NCBI RefSeq assembly: GCF_014203545.1 | Contig: NZ_JACHJG010000011.1 | Coordinates: 62,001-126,000, forward strand | DNA from: Streptomyces netropsis | GTDB lineage: Bacteria > Actinomycetota > Actinomycetes > Streptomycetales > Streptomycetaceae | DNA: 64,000 bases | Direction of reading: 5' to 3' | Shown: in pieces, positions 24,505 to 33,811 of the stretch | Numbering within the stretch: position 1 is the stretch's first letter | Layout of the letters: every line of letters starts with the position of its first letter | Position numbers and translations under genes: made by a program | The notes under the pieces: generated by a model | What the model saw: the letters and a program-made list of their open reading frames with translations, nothing else | Told to the model about the DNA's origin: nothing | Databases searched by the model: none

Positions 24505-25650
24505 ATGGACCTGACGTCAACCACGCTGTCGTCGGCGGCGCGCGAGGTCGCGGAGGCCGCGGCCCGGAGCGCGGCCGCCGCGGAGGCCAACCGTCGGCTC
24601 GATCCCGATGTGGTCAAGTCCGTCGTCGCCGCGGGCTTCCCCCGTCACTTCGTGCCGGCCGACCGCGGGGGGAGCGTCGGCACCTTCCTGGAGCTGAACC
24701 GCGCGGTGAGCGCCGTCGGGGAGGGGTGCACCGCCACCGCCTGGTGCGCGTCCCTGGCCGCACACGTGTCCCGGATGGCCGCGCACCTGCCCGCCGAGGG
24801 ACACCGGGAGGTCTGGGCCGACGGCCCGGACGCCTTCCTGGTGGCGGCCCTGACACCGATCGGCAGGGCCGAGCCCGTCCCCGGCGGCTACCGCCTCACC
24901 GGGACCTGGCCGTTCGTCAGCGCGATCGACTACGCGGACTGGGCCCTGCTGGCCGCGATGACCGACCGGGACGGCCGGCCGGAGCCCAGGATGTTCGCCG
25001 TGCCGCGCACGGCCTGGCGGACCGTCGACACCTGGGAGAACGTGGGCATGGCCGCCACCGGCAGCAACACGGTGATCGTCGAGGACGTCGTGGTCCCCGC
25101 GGCCCGCACGGTCAGCCGGGACGACCTGTTCACCGGCCGGGCGCCGGCCTCGGACGCGCCGTGCCACGCGATACCGATGCAGGCCACCACGATGATGTTC
25201 GCGACGCCCGCGCTGGGCGCCGCCAAGGGGGCCCTCAAGGCTTGGGCCGGCTACGTCACCCCGAAGATCCGGGCCGCCGCGCAGCAGCCCAAGCCCGCCC
25301 TGGCCGGGATGCCGACCTTCCACCGCACGTCCTACGACGTGATCCTGACCCGCAGCGCCACCGAGATCGACGCCGCCGAAATGCTCCTCGAGCGCGCGGC
25401 GGCGACGGCGGACTCCGGCCCCGGCATCACGCCCCTGGACACCATGCGGAGCTGGCGGGACTGCGCGATGGCCACCGACATCCTGGTCGGCGTCGTCAAC
25501 CGGCTGTTCCGCAGCGTGGGCACCACCGGCCAGGCCACGAGCAACCCCGTCCAGCGCTTCTGGCGCGACGCCAACTCGATCGCCGGGCACCAGGGGCTGC
25601 AGGTCGAGTCCGCCGCGACCGCCTACGCCCATCAAGTGATCGAGATCTGA
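24505..25650 (+). CDS. ActVA-ORF5/HpaB-type flavin-dependent hydroxylase, copy 2
   Basis: 381 aa, same family as the gene at 17710-18861. Shared landmarks are GFPRHFVPADRGGSVGTF, TATAWCASLAAH, GTWPFVSAIDYADW, GMAATGSNTVIVEDVVVP and RLFRSVGTTGQA. It presumably draws reduced flavin from the reductase at 20847. It opens the rightward operon, and GAGGAG sits upstream of ATG 24505. Having two such enzymes in one cluster suggests distinct regiochemistry or a two-step quinone-forming oxidation. Without structural work the target carbons cannot be told. Confidence 0.85.
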   Translation: MDLTSTTLSSAAREVAEAAARSAAAAEANRRLDPDVVKSVVAAGFPRHFVPADRGGSVGTFLELNRAVSAVGEGCTATAWCASLAAHVSRMAAHLPAEGHREVWADGPDAFLVAALTPIGRAEPVPGGYRLTGTWPFVSAIDYADWALLAAMTDRDGRPEPRMFAVPRTAWRTVDTWENVGMAATGSNTVIVEDVVVPAARTVSRDDLFTGRAPASDAPCHAIPMQATTMMFATPALGAAKGALKAWAGYVTPKIRAAAQQPKPALAGMPTFHRTSYDVILTRSATEIDAAEMLLERAAATADSGPGITPLDTMRSWRDCAMATDILVGVVNRLFRSVGTTGQATSNPVQRFWRDANSIAGHQGLQVESAATAYAHQVIEI

Positions 25651-25705
25651 CCGGGTCCCGCACCCCGACACCCCCGTGCACCAGACGGTTATCAGGAGAC
25701 CAAGG

Positions 25706-27421
25706 ATGACTGAGACGATCGAAGAGGCCGCCGAGGTCGAGTGGGTGCTGTGCCACGGCTGCCGGGTGCCGGTCTACGGCAAGCGGCTGATACGCAACCT
25801 CCACGTCTGCCCGGAGTGCGGCCTGCACCTCCCGGTGACCGCCCGCCAACGCCTGGCCCAGCTCGCCGACGACGGCCGCTTCGAACCGCTGCCCTTCACC
25901 GTGAGCAATTCCGATCCGCTCGACTTCGTGGACACGGTCGCCTACACCGACCGGCTCTCCCGCGCCCAGGAGCGCACCGGGATGCGGGAGGCGGTGCTCT
26001 GCGTCAGGACGACCATCGAGGGCAATCCCGCGATCGTCGCCGTGATGGACTTCCGGTTCCTCGGCGGCAGCCTGGGCACCGCGGTCGGCGAGCTGATCAC
26101 GCTCGCGATCGAGACCGCGCAGGAGGAGCGCGTCCCCCTGATCATGGTGACCGCCTCGGGCGGCGCCCGGATGCAGGAGGGCGTGCTGTCCCTGATGCAG
26201 ATGGCCAAGACCAGCGCGGCACTCGGCGAGCTGGACAAGGCCGGCATCCTGTCGGTCTCCGTGATCACGGACCCCACCTTCGGCGGTGTCGCGGCCTCCT
26301 TCGCCACCCTGGGCGACGTCATCATCGCCGAGCCACGCGCCCGCCTCGGCTTCGCCGGGCGGCGCGTGATCGAGCAGACCATTCGTCAGCGGCTGCCGGA
26401 GGACTTCCAGACCGCGGAGTTCCTCCTCGAGCGCGGATTCGTCGACATGATCGTGGAGCGGTCCTCGCTCCGTGCCGAGCTGGGCAAGCTGCTGCGGATC
26501 GGCGGGGCCAAGGTCTGCGGGCGGTACGCCAGCACCGCGCGGCCGTCCGCACCGGTGGTCACCGACCCGAACAGGCTGCCGGAAGCCGATCCCTGGGACC
26601 AGGTGGGCAAGGCCCGGGCCCTCGACCGTCCCACCGCGCTCGACTACCTCGGGCTCGCCTTCGACGATTTCCAGGAACTCCACGGCGACCGGGCGTCCGG
26701 CGAATGCCCGGCCCTCATCGGCGGCACCGCCTGGATCGACGCCATACCGGTGATGGTCCTCGCCCACCAGAAGGGGCACACCGCCGCCGAGCTCGCCCGG
26801 CGCAATTACGGCATGGCCTCGCCGGCCGGATACCGCAAGGCCGCCCGGCTGATGCGCCTCGCCGACAAGCTCGGGCTGCCCGTCGTCACCCTCGTCGACA
26901 CCCCCGGCGCCCACCCGGGCGCCGACGCGGAGGAACAGGGCCAGTCGGTGGCCATCGCGGAGAACCTCCGGCTGATGGCCACCCTGTCCGTGCCGGTCGT
27001 GAGCGTGATCATCGGCGAGGGTGGCAGCGGCGGCGCTCTGGCGCTGGCCGTGGCCAACCGGGTGCTCATGTACTCCGACAGCATCTATTCGGTGATCAGC
27101 CCCGAGGGGTGCGCCGCGATCGTCTGGAAGGACCCCTCGGCCGCGCCCACCGCGGCGCGGGCCCTCCGGCTGAACGCCCGGGAGCTCCTTCGCCTCGGCG
27201 TGGTGGACGCCGTGCTGCCCGAGCCGGACGGGGGCACGGGCGCCGCGCCGTGGGCGGCGGCCGAGCGGCTGCGCGCCGCCCTGAGCAGTGAGCTGCACGA
27301 GCTGGCCGGGCTCGGGGAAGCCGCGCTGCGCGTGGGCAGGCGGGCCCGGTTCCGGCAGTTCGGCTCGGCGATCACGGTCGAGGCGGAGCTGCTCCAGATC
27401 AACGACGGCAGGCTCGCCTGA
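25706..27421 (+). CDS. Acetyl-CoA carboxylase carboxyltransferase, beta and alpha subunits fused (AccD-AccA)
   Basis: 571 aa. The N-terminal half is AccD-like, with a Cys4 zinc ribbon CHGC...CPEC at residues ~16-38 and the carboxyltransferase core GGARMQEGVLSLMQMAKTSA. The C-terminal half (from ~290) is AccA-like: GLAFDDFQELHGDRA, VDTPGAHPGADAEEQGQ and GEGGSGGALALAVANRV. The fusion transfers CO2 from carboxybiotin to acetyl-CoA, making malonyl-CoA, the extender unit. AGGAGAC precedes ATG 25706. The biotin carboxylase follows after one nucleotide; the biotin carrier is at 33271 in a separate operon. Cluster-borne ACC sets are known from several aromatic polyketide loci. Confidence 0.93.
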   Translation: MTETIEEAAEVEWVLCHGCRVPVYGKRLIRNLHVCPECGLHLPVTARQRLAQLADDGRFEPLPFTVSNSDPLDFVDTVAYTDRLSRAQERTGMREAVLCVRTTIEGNPAIVAVMDFRFLGGSLGTAVGELITLAIETAQEERVPLIMVTASGGARMQEGVLSLMQMAKTSAALGELDKAGILSVSVITDPTFGGVAASFATLGDVIIAEPRARLGFAGRRVIEQTIRQRLPEDFQTAEFLLERGFVDMIVERSSLRAELGKLLRIGGAKVCGRYASTARPSAPVVTDPNRLPEADPWDQVGKARALDRPTALDYLGLAFDDFQELHGDRASGECPALIGGTAWIDAIPVMVLAHQKGHTAAELARRNYGMASPAGYRKAARLMRLADKLGLPVVTLVDTPGAHPGADAEEQGQSVAIAENLRLMATLSVPVVSVIIGEGGSGGALALAVANRVLMYSDSIYSVISPEGCAAIVWKDPSAAPTAARALRLNARELLRLGVVDAVLPEPDGGTGAAPWAAAERLRAALSSELHELAGLGEAALRVGRRARFRQFGSAITVEAELLQINDGRLA

Positions 27422-27422
27422 C

Positions 27423-28787
<1,365 letters not shown>

Positions 28788-28833
28788 AAATCGGTTCGAA
28801 CAACAGGTTCGCATTTCCAGGAAGGGGCAATAT

Positions 28834-29826
28834 ATGACCGGCAATCACATCGTCTGGGACGACGACTTCTCGGACGGCTTCAGCACCGAGGGGCCCGACG
28901 CGCGCTACGCGTTCCTGCCGTTCGGCACCGAGGTGGGCCACGACGGCGTGGCCAGCACGTCCCGGCAGGGGCTGCGGGTCGTCGCCGCCGGGACGAACCC
29001 GAAGACCGGCGAGCCCGCGTTCACCATGTCCCTGGGGCAGAGCGACCCCAGCGGGCTGCCGGGCACCCTCGACCACGTCAAGTGGCTGGTCTACGCGAAC
29101 AAGCAGTCGTCCGGCGGAGTCCTCGGCTTCGACACCGGCCCGGGGCACGAACTGTCCTGCGAGGCCCGGATGTCGGGCACGGCGTACGGCGTAGCGGCCC
29201 ATCCCTTCGGAGCGGGCGTGCCCGACCCGGGCGCCGACCCCAGGCTGGCCTCGGCCTGTCTGGCTCTCCAGGACCCCGAGTCCGACGTCGCCTTCGAGTT
29301 CTCCCTCACCAACGAGGCCGTCTACGTCTACTACGAACGGCTGCCGAACGCCCGTGCCCAGCTGGGCGACTACGCCTCCTTCCTCCACACCGTCCCGGTC
29401 GCCCGCCGCACCCCCTACGACGAGCACCACCTCAAGATCTCCTACGACGGCTCCCGCGGCGTCGTCACCTGGTTCCTGGACGGTCGGGAGGTCTTCCGCC
29501 TCGACCGGATCGGCTATCGGCTGACGTCGCGCGACCACCTGGTGGTCGACCACGGCGGTGTCGAGGAGCAGGTGGCGCCGCGCCAGCTGGCCTGCGGGAT
29601 GGGCCTGTTCAACTTCCTCGACGGAGGGCTGCCCGGCCGGGCCGGCTCCGGTCTCGTACGGCTGACCACCACGCCGAAGTACTACTACGACCCGACGACG
29701 GGCGAGCCCACCCCGCAGCGATTCCTCGACGACGCGAGCCTCGCGTCCAACCGCCTGTTCGGCCAGGGCGCGGGCTTCCGGATGCGCCGGTTCACGGTGT
29801 CGAGCAAGCCCGTCGGGTCCGCATGA
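28834..29826 (+). CDS. Beta-rich protein of unknown function (DUF6081-like)
   Basis: 330 aa with no signal peptide. It starts HIVWDDDFSDGFSTEGPDAR and has repeated beta-strand patterns (DEHHLKISYDGSRG, VTWFLDGREVFRLDRIGYRL). Together these suggest a jelly-roll/LamG-like fold. I believe it belongs to an uncharacterised actinobacterial family (DUF6081), but that label is from memory. GGAAGGGG precedes ATG 28834. It overlaps the lipocalin-like gene by ATGA and follows accC by 46 nt, so it belongs to the polyketide operon. It could be a non-redox cyclase/chaperone or a binding protein. No catalytic motif is recognisable. Confidence 0.6.
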   Translation: MTGNHIVWDDDFSDGFSTEGPDARYAFLPFGTEVGHDGVASTSRQGLRVVAAGTNPKTGEPAFTMSLGQSDPSGLPGTLDHVKWLVYANKQSSGGVLGFDTGPGHELSCEARMSGTAYGVAAHPFGAGVPDPGADPRLASACLALQDPESDVAFEFSLTNEAVYVYYERLPNARAQLGDYASFLHTVPVARRTPYDEHHLKISYDGSRGVVTWFLDGREVFRLDRIGYRLTSRDHLVVDHGGVEEQVAPRQLACGMGLFNFLDGGLPGRAGSGLVRLTTTPKYYYDPTTGEPTPQRFLDDASLASNRLFGQGAGFRMRRFTVSSKPVGSA

Positions 29827-30257
29827 CGAACACGGCGAGCGACGCGGTCTCTCCGGCCGACCTGATAGGAGCGTGGCAGCTCGAGTCCTATGTCGGCGTC
29901 GACGAGGACGGCGGGGTCAGCGAAGGCCCGCTGGGCCCCGACCCCGAGGGAGTGCTGATCTACAGCGCCGACCGCCATATGACGGTGAGCATGATGCGCG
30001 CCGGTCACGAGGCGTCCCCGGGCGGCGGCCCGGTCACCCGCTTCATGGGATACGCCGGTACCTGGCAGCTGTCCGAGCGGCAGATCGTCCACGAGGTCGC
30101 CGTCAGCTCACACCGCCATATGGTCGGCACCCGGCAGGTCCGTGGACTCACCCTCAGGGGTGATCTGCTCATTCTCTCCGGTACGGCGCGCACCGCGGAC
30201 GGACGACAGGAGCAGCGCGTCCTGAACTGGCGACGGTTTTCCGGAGGGCGACCGTGA
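29823..30257 (+). CDS. Lipocalin-like domain protein
   Basis: 144 aa, resembling the lipocalin-like family found in polyketide clusters. The landmarks are LIGAWQLESYVGVDEDGG, GVLIYSADRHMTVSMMR, and the C-terminal strand with EQRVLNWRRF. Small beta-barrels of this kind bind hydrophobic ligands and may act as cyclases or scaffolds. It overlaps both neighbours (ATGA before, GTGA after), forming a tightly coupled three-gene cassette with the DUF6081-like protein and the hydrolase. No enzymatic residues are obvious. Confidence 0.7.
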   Translation: MTNTASDAVSPADLIGAWQLESYVGVDEDGGVSEGPLGPDPEGVLIYSADRHMTVSMMRAGHEASPGGGPVTRFMGYAGTWQLSERQIVHEVAVSSHRHMVGTRQVRGLTLRGDLLILSGTARTADGRQEQRVLNWRRFSGGRP

Positions 30258-31180
30258 GCTATGACTTCGACCCCGAGCTGAAACCCTTCGTCCCCCGGAT
30301 GAGACCGCTCGACTACACCGAGCCCAGGACCGCGCGGGCCACGATGCGGGAGGTCATGGCCCGCCAGCCCGCCTACGAGCCGATATCGCGGGTCTTGGTG
30401 GAGGACCGGCGCATCCCCGTGCCCGACGGCCCGGAGACGACCGTACGGCTCTACCGGCCCATGGACCGGCCCGGTCCGCTGCCGGCCCTGGTCTTCCCGC
30501 ACTGGGGCGGCTTCGTCACGGGCGACCTGGACACGTCGCTGACCGCCGCCACCCGCATCGCGGACCTGGTGGGCGCGGTGGTGGTCTCACCGGACTACCG
30601 CCTTGCGCCGGAACACCCCTTCCCCGCCGGGCTCCAGGACTGCTACGCGGCCCTGGAATGGACCGTCGCCCACGCCGGGCAGTTGCGGATCGACCCCGAC
30701 CGGATCGGCGTGGGCGGCTTCAGCGCCGGCGGCGGGCTGGCCACGGGTCTCGCCCTGCTCGCCCGGGACCGGAAGGGACCGCCGCTGCGCTGTCTGTACC
30801 TGCTCTTCCCCCAGCTGGACGATCGGCTCGACACCCTCTCCGCCCGGAACTTCGTGGACACACCCATGCTCGACCGGGCCAATCTGGCGGTGAGCTGGCA
30901 GCACTACCTCGGCGGTGGCAAAGCCACGCACTACGCCGCACCCGCTCGTGCCGAGGACTTGTCCGGGCTGCCGCCGGCCTTCGTGGGAGTGTGCGAGTTC
31001 GACCCGCTCCGGGACGAGGGCATCACCTTCGCCCACCGGCTGATCCAAGCGGGGGTGAAGACCGAACTGAGGCACTACCAAGGAGCGTTCCACGCGTCCA
31101 TCGGCCTCGCCCACGCGGCTGTCTCACAGCGCATGGTGACCGACCAGGTCGAAGCGCTGTGCCACGGCCTGGCCGCCTGA
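30254..31180 (+). CDS. HSL-family alpha/beta hydrolase (esterase/lipase-like)
   Basis: 308 aa hormone-sensitive-lipase-type hydrolase. The oxyanion motif is the variant PHWGGF in place of HGGGF. The nucleophile elbow is GGFSAGGGL (GxSxG, Ser). Aspartate in CEFDPLRDEG and histidine in GAFHAS complete the triad. In a cluster with a Baeyer-Villiger enzyme it could hydrolyse an ester or lactone produced by that enzyme, or release or edit an intermediate. Start is GTG 30254 overlapping the preceding stop. A strong hairpin follows at 31232-31266. Confidence 0.88.
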   Translation: MSYDFDPELKPFVPRMRPLDYTEPRTARATMREVMARQPAYEPISRVLVEDRRIPVPDGPETTVRLYRPMDRPGPLPALVFPHWGGFVTGDLDTSLTAATRIADLVGAVVVSPDYRLAPEHPFPAGLQDCYAALEWTVAHAGQLRIDPDRIGVGGFSAGGGLATGLALLARDRKGPPLRCLYLLFPQLDDRLDTLSARNFVDTPMLDRANLAVSWQHYLGGGKATHYAAPARAEDLSGLPPAFVGVCEFDPLRDEGITFAHRLIQAGVKTELRHYQGAFHASIGLAHAAVSQRMVTDQVEALCHGLAA

Positions 31181-31231
31181 CGGGACCGGCCTGGCGGCCG
31201 GTCCCATGTGGTTCGTGCTGCCGTGGGAGAG

Positions 31232-31266
31232 GGAAGCCCCCGAGCCCCCCGTGCTCGGGGGCTTCC
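31232..31266. terminator. Bidirectional terminator between converging hydrolase and WrbA-like genes
   Basis: Perfect 13-bp stem with a 9-nt loop, GGAAGCCCCCGAG pairing with CTCGGGGGCTTCC. It is placed between two convergent stop codons. Confidence 0.8.
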
Positions 31267-31284
31267 GCGTGCCCCGTAGGCGTG

Positions 31285-31863
31285 TCACGCCGCCGATCTG
31301 GCCAGCTGGAGCAGTTGCGCGTGCTGGGCGACGCGCTGCCCGAGGTGGGCCGCGGTGAGCAGGTCGGACTTCTTCATGGACTCCGGCCCTTCGTCCCCGG
31401 CGCACTGCCCCATCGCGCCCAACCAGCCTCCGAGTCGGTTGAGTTCGTCCTCGGAGGTACCGGGCAGCAGGTCGAGGTTCACCCAGTGCATCCCGTGCTG
31501 CGCCGCCAGGACGGTGAAGTACTGAAGCGTGTTGACCTTGTCGCCGCTCATCGACCCCGATGTGGTGAAGCCCGCGGCGACCTTGTCCTTCCACGTCTGT
31601 GCGTACCACCGACCGCTGGAGTCGTGCGCGAAGGTGTGGAACGCCGGGCTGGCCGAGCCCATATAGGTGGGTGAACCGAAGATGATCGCGTCTGCTGAGT
31701 CCAGCGCGGCCCACTGCTCGTCCGTGAGCGCTTCGACGGAGATCATCTGGACGACGGCACCCTTGACCGACGCCGCGCCGTCGCGCGTCGCCTCGGCCAT
31801 CCTGGTCGTATGTCCGTAGCCGCTGTGGTACGCGATGACGACGGACACCGAACGATCGGACAT
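31285..31863 (-). CDS. WrbA-like flavodoxin-fold NAD(P)H:quinone oxidoreductase
   Basis: 192 aa flavodoxin-fold protein. The FMN phosphate loop is AYHSGYGHTTRMAEAT near the N-terminus, followed by IIFGSPTYMGSASPAFHTF and GFTTSGSM. Family members reduce quinones by two electrons with NAD(P)H, avoiding semiquinone stress. In this cluster it may reduce a quinone intermediate or protect the host from the product. The start ATG 31863 has AAAGGGG upstream; ATG 31869 sits too close to it. It is transcribed divergently from the SARP gene. Confidence 0.85.
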   Translation of the reverse strand: MSDRSVSVVIAYHSGYGHTTRMAEATRDGAASVKGAVVQMISVEALTDEQWAALDSADAIIFGSPTYMGSASPAFHTFAHDSSGRWYAQTWKDKVAAGFTTSGSMSGDKVNTLQYFTVLAAQHGMHWVNLDLLPGTSEDELNRLGGWLGAMGQCAGDEGPESMKKSDLLTAAHLGQRVAQHAQLLQLARSAA

Positions 31864-32393
31864 GTGCATCCCCTTTGTGATCTCAAGTAAAGGTCCCGGG
31901 GCCCAGACTGACAATCATTCCGGTGCAGGTGTACTGACCTTTCGGGCTGTCGTACCTGCCCGAAGGGAGGGGTGGCACCCCCCGCCAGCCCCTGCCAAGA
32001 TCACCTCTGAGGCAACATCAGCCCGCGCGGATCGAAACCACCCCGTCGAGTGGTGTGAATACGAAAATCTGACCTTAATGCTTGGGCAAATTTTTCGGGC
32101 AGTTCCTCAACCATCAATTGGAGCAGCGGGATTCGCCGATCCCCAGCAATTCGATCAGTGTGATGCGGCGCACAGATAAACATGTGGCGGGGCGGGTTCG
32201 CGTCGGATATCTTGCGAGTGGCACCAAAAGCGCATCGCCGTACCCACTTGGGGGTGAATGGGTCTCGGCGACGGGGGTTGTAGCGCTTGGCGGATCCGAC
32301 AACGTCGTTGATCCACTTTCGAAATGTATGAATTTCGAACGATGCTGGATCACTCTCTTGCCGGAGTTCGCTGATCAACTACGGGGGAGTACG
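31864..32393. other. 530-nt gene-free leader/promoter region between WrbA-like and SARP genes
   Basis: No plausible gene is seen: the plus-strand frame open from 32082 to the SARP gene has poor codon bias. Parts are clearly lower in GC than the rest of the window, for example around 32055-32160 with runs of A and T. It holds a hairpin-like element near 31940-31965 (TTCGGGC and GCCCGAA) and the inverted repeat at 32318-32339. It most likely contains the promoter and 5' leader of the SARP gene and the WrbA-like promoter. Confidence 0.6.
32318..32339. promoter_or_regulatory. Inverted repeat upstream of the SARP gene
   Basis: Perfect 8-bp arms TTCGAAAT and ATTTCGAA with a 6-bp spacer GTATGA, ending 54 bp before the SARP start codon. 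Short AT-flanked palindromes at this position usually mark a repressor or activator site. A signal-receptor or LuxR/TetR regulator could use it to switch the pathway-specific activator. No such regulator gene is next to it. Confidence 0.45.
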
Positions 32394-33161
32394 GTGAAAT
32401 TCAAGCTGCTCGGACAATTCGAGATCGTGGTCACCGAGGACCGTTCGTTCTTCCTGAGCCGGTCGAAGGTCAGTCAGCTCATCGGCCTGCTGCTGGTTCA
32501 GAACGGCGAAACGGTCAGTGTGGACACTTTGATCGAGGAACTATGGGGAGAGAACGCGCCACGCAGCGCGCTCACCACTCTCCAGACGTACATCTACCAC
32601 GCACGGAAGATCTTCGCGGGCATGCCCGGCGGGGAGCACGTGCTCGTCACCAGGCCTGCCGGGTACGTCATCCAGGTGCCCGACGACGCGATCGACGTCG
32701 CGGTCTTCGAGCGACTCGTCCAGCGGGCGAGGCGGTTGCTGGACGGCGACCGGCCGGAGGAGGCGATGGGCTGTCTCGACGAGGCGCGGGCGCTCTGGAG
32801 GGGTCCCGTCCTCGTCGGCATGATGATCGGAAGCGTCCTCGAGGCGCACCTCACCTACATCAACGAACTCCGGTTCGCCGCCACTCATCTCCATATCGAG
32901 GCCAGTCAGCGCCTCGGCCGGCACCAGGAGATCATCCCGCAGCTGCGGCTGCTGGTAGCCGAAAACCCGCTCAACGAAAGCCTGCACGCACAACTGATCA
33001 AGGCGCTCGACAAGTGCGGGCGGCGGGCCGAGGCCCTTCAGGCCTACCGGAACCTCTGGCGCATCCTCGACGCGGAGCTGGGCGTCGAACCTGCCCCTGA
33101 ACTGCAGCTGCTGCAACATGAGCTGCTGTCCAGGGGCAGTGTCGTCCACGGCCGGAGCTGA
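32394..33161 (+). CDS. SARP-family pathway-specific transcriptional activator
   Basis: 255 aa, the compact ActII-ORF4/DnrI class: N-terminal OmpR-type winged helix (residues ~1-95; LLVQNGETVSVDTLIEELWG, then APRSALTTLQTYIYHARKIF) and a C-terminal bacterial transcriptional activation domain (~100-250; HLHIEASQRLGRHQEIIPQL, AEALQAYRNL, then LGVEPAPELQLLQ). SARPs bind heptameric direct repeats and recruit RNA polymerase to cluster promoters; such repeats are found at five promoters here. Start is GTG 32394, preceded by GGGGGAG. The long upstream open frame is not conserved-looking and includes the regulatory inverted repeat. The only recognised regulator inside the cluster. Confidence 0.95.
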   Translation: MKFKLLGQFEIVVTEDRSFFLSRSKVSQLIGLLLVQNGETVSVDTLIEELWGENAPRSALTTLQTYIYHARKIFAGMPGGEHVLVTRPAGYVIQVPDDAIDVAVFERLVQRARRLLDGDRPEEAMGCLDEARALWRGPVLVGMMIGSVLEAHLTYINELRFAATHLHIEASQRLGRHQEIIPQLRLLVAENPLNESLHAQLIKALDKCGRRAEALQAYRNLWRILDAELGVEPAPELQLLQHELLSRGSVVHGRS

Positions 33162-33209
33162 CAGCCGTCCGGCGTGAGCCGGGTCGGACCGGATCGGACC
33201 GGTTCGACG

Positions 33210-33247
33210 GGTGCCGGGCCCGACCGGAATCGGTCGGGCCCGGCACC
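33210..33247. terminator. Bidirectional terminator between SARP and biotin carrier genes
   Basis: Perfect 17-bp stem with a 4-nt loop GAAT, GC-rich, between converging stops at 33161 and 33271. Confidence 0.85.
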
Positions 33248-33270
33248 GCGCGTTCCCCGGCCCGTTCGCG

Positions 33271-33765
33271 CTAGGTCCCCTGCGGGACGATATGGAACAG
33301 CGGCTCGTCGTACTCGACCGGATCGCCGTCCGACTTGAGCGTCCGGGCCACCTTCCCGGTCACGTCCGCCTCGACCGGGATCATCAGCTTCATCACTTCG
33401 ACGATGGCGATCTGCGCGCCCTTCACGACCATGTCGCCCGCCTTCACGAACGGCTCGGCCCCCGGCTTCGGGGCGCTGTAGAAGGTCCCCACCGAGGGTG
33501 CGCGCACCTCGTGCGGGCCGTCGTCGCTCCGCGCCGGTGCGGTGGCCTCCGCCGGCCCGGCGGGCGCCGCGACCGGCTGGGGAACGGCGCCGTTCACGGC
33601 CGGCGGGCCCTGTGGCCACTCGGCCTCCAGCGTCACCCCGCCGGCCTGGACCCGTAACCGCTTCGGCGGGCTGTCGAATCCCTTGAGCAGCTCCAGGACG
33701 TTGTCCCGGACGAGGTTCAACGCGGCCGATGTGCTCGACGCGCTGTCGTCTTCCCATGCACTCAC
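33271..33765 (-). CDS. accB: Biotin carboxyl carrier protein of acetyl-CoA carboxylase
   Basis: About 164 aa. The C-terminal biotinyl domain has the biotinylation motif VEVMKLM with the modified lysine, in the usual context GAQIAIVEVMKLMIPVEAD. A flexible Pro/Ala linker (residues ~55-85) and an N-terminal helical region (NLVRDNVLELLKGFDS) precede it. It carries carboxybiotin between AccC (27423) and the fused carboxyltransferase (25706), although it lies in another operon behind the cyclase. The start chosen is GTG 33765 with AGGGGC upstream; ATG 33810 in the same frame, 2 nt from the cyclase stop, is an alternative that adds 15 residues. Confidence 0.9.
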   Translation of the reverse strand: MSAWEDDSASSTSAALNLVRDNVLELLKGFDSPPKRLRVQAGGVTLEAEWPQGPPAVNGAVPQPVAAPAGPAEATAPARSDDGPHEVRAPSVGTFYSAPKPGAEPFVKAGDMVVKGAQIAIVEVMKLMIPVEADVTGKVARTLKSDGDPVEYDEPLFHIVPQGT

Positions 33766-33811
33766 CTTTTGCCCCTGCCCTTCATCCCTCTCGTGCCGTG
33801 GTCCGTCCATG

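Noticed and set aside
32082..32393. N-terminal extension of the SARP protein to ATG 32082
   Set aside because: The extra 104 codons have poor codon bias and cover the inverted repeat, and the SARP winged-helix begins right after GTG 32394, which has GGGGGAG in front.
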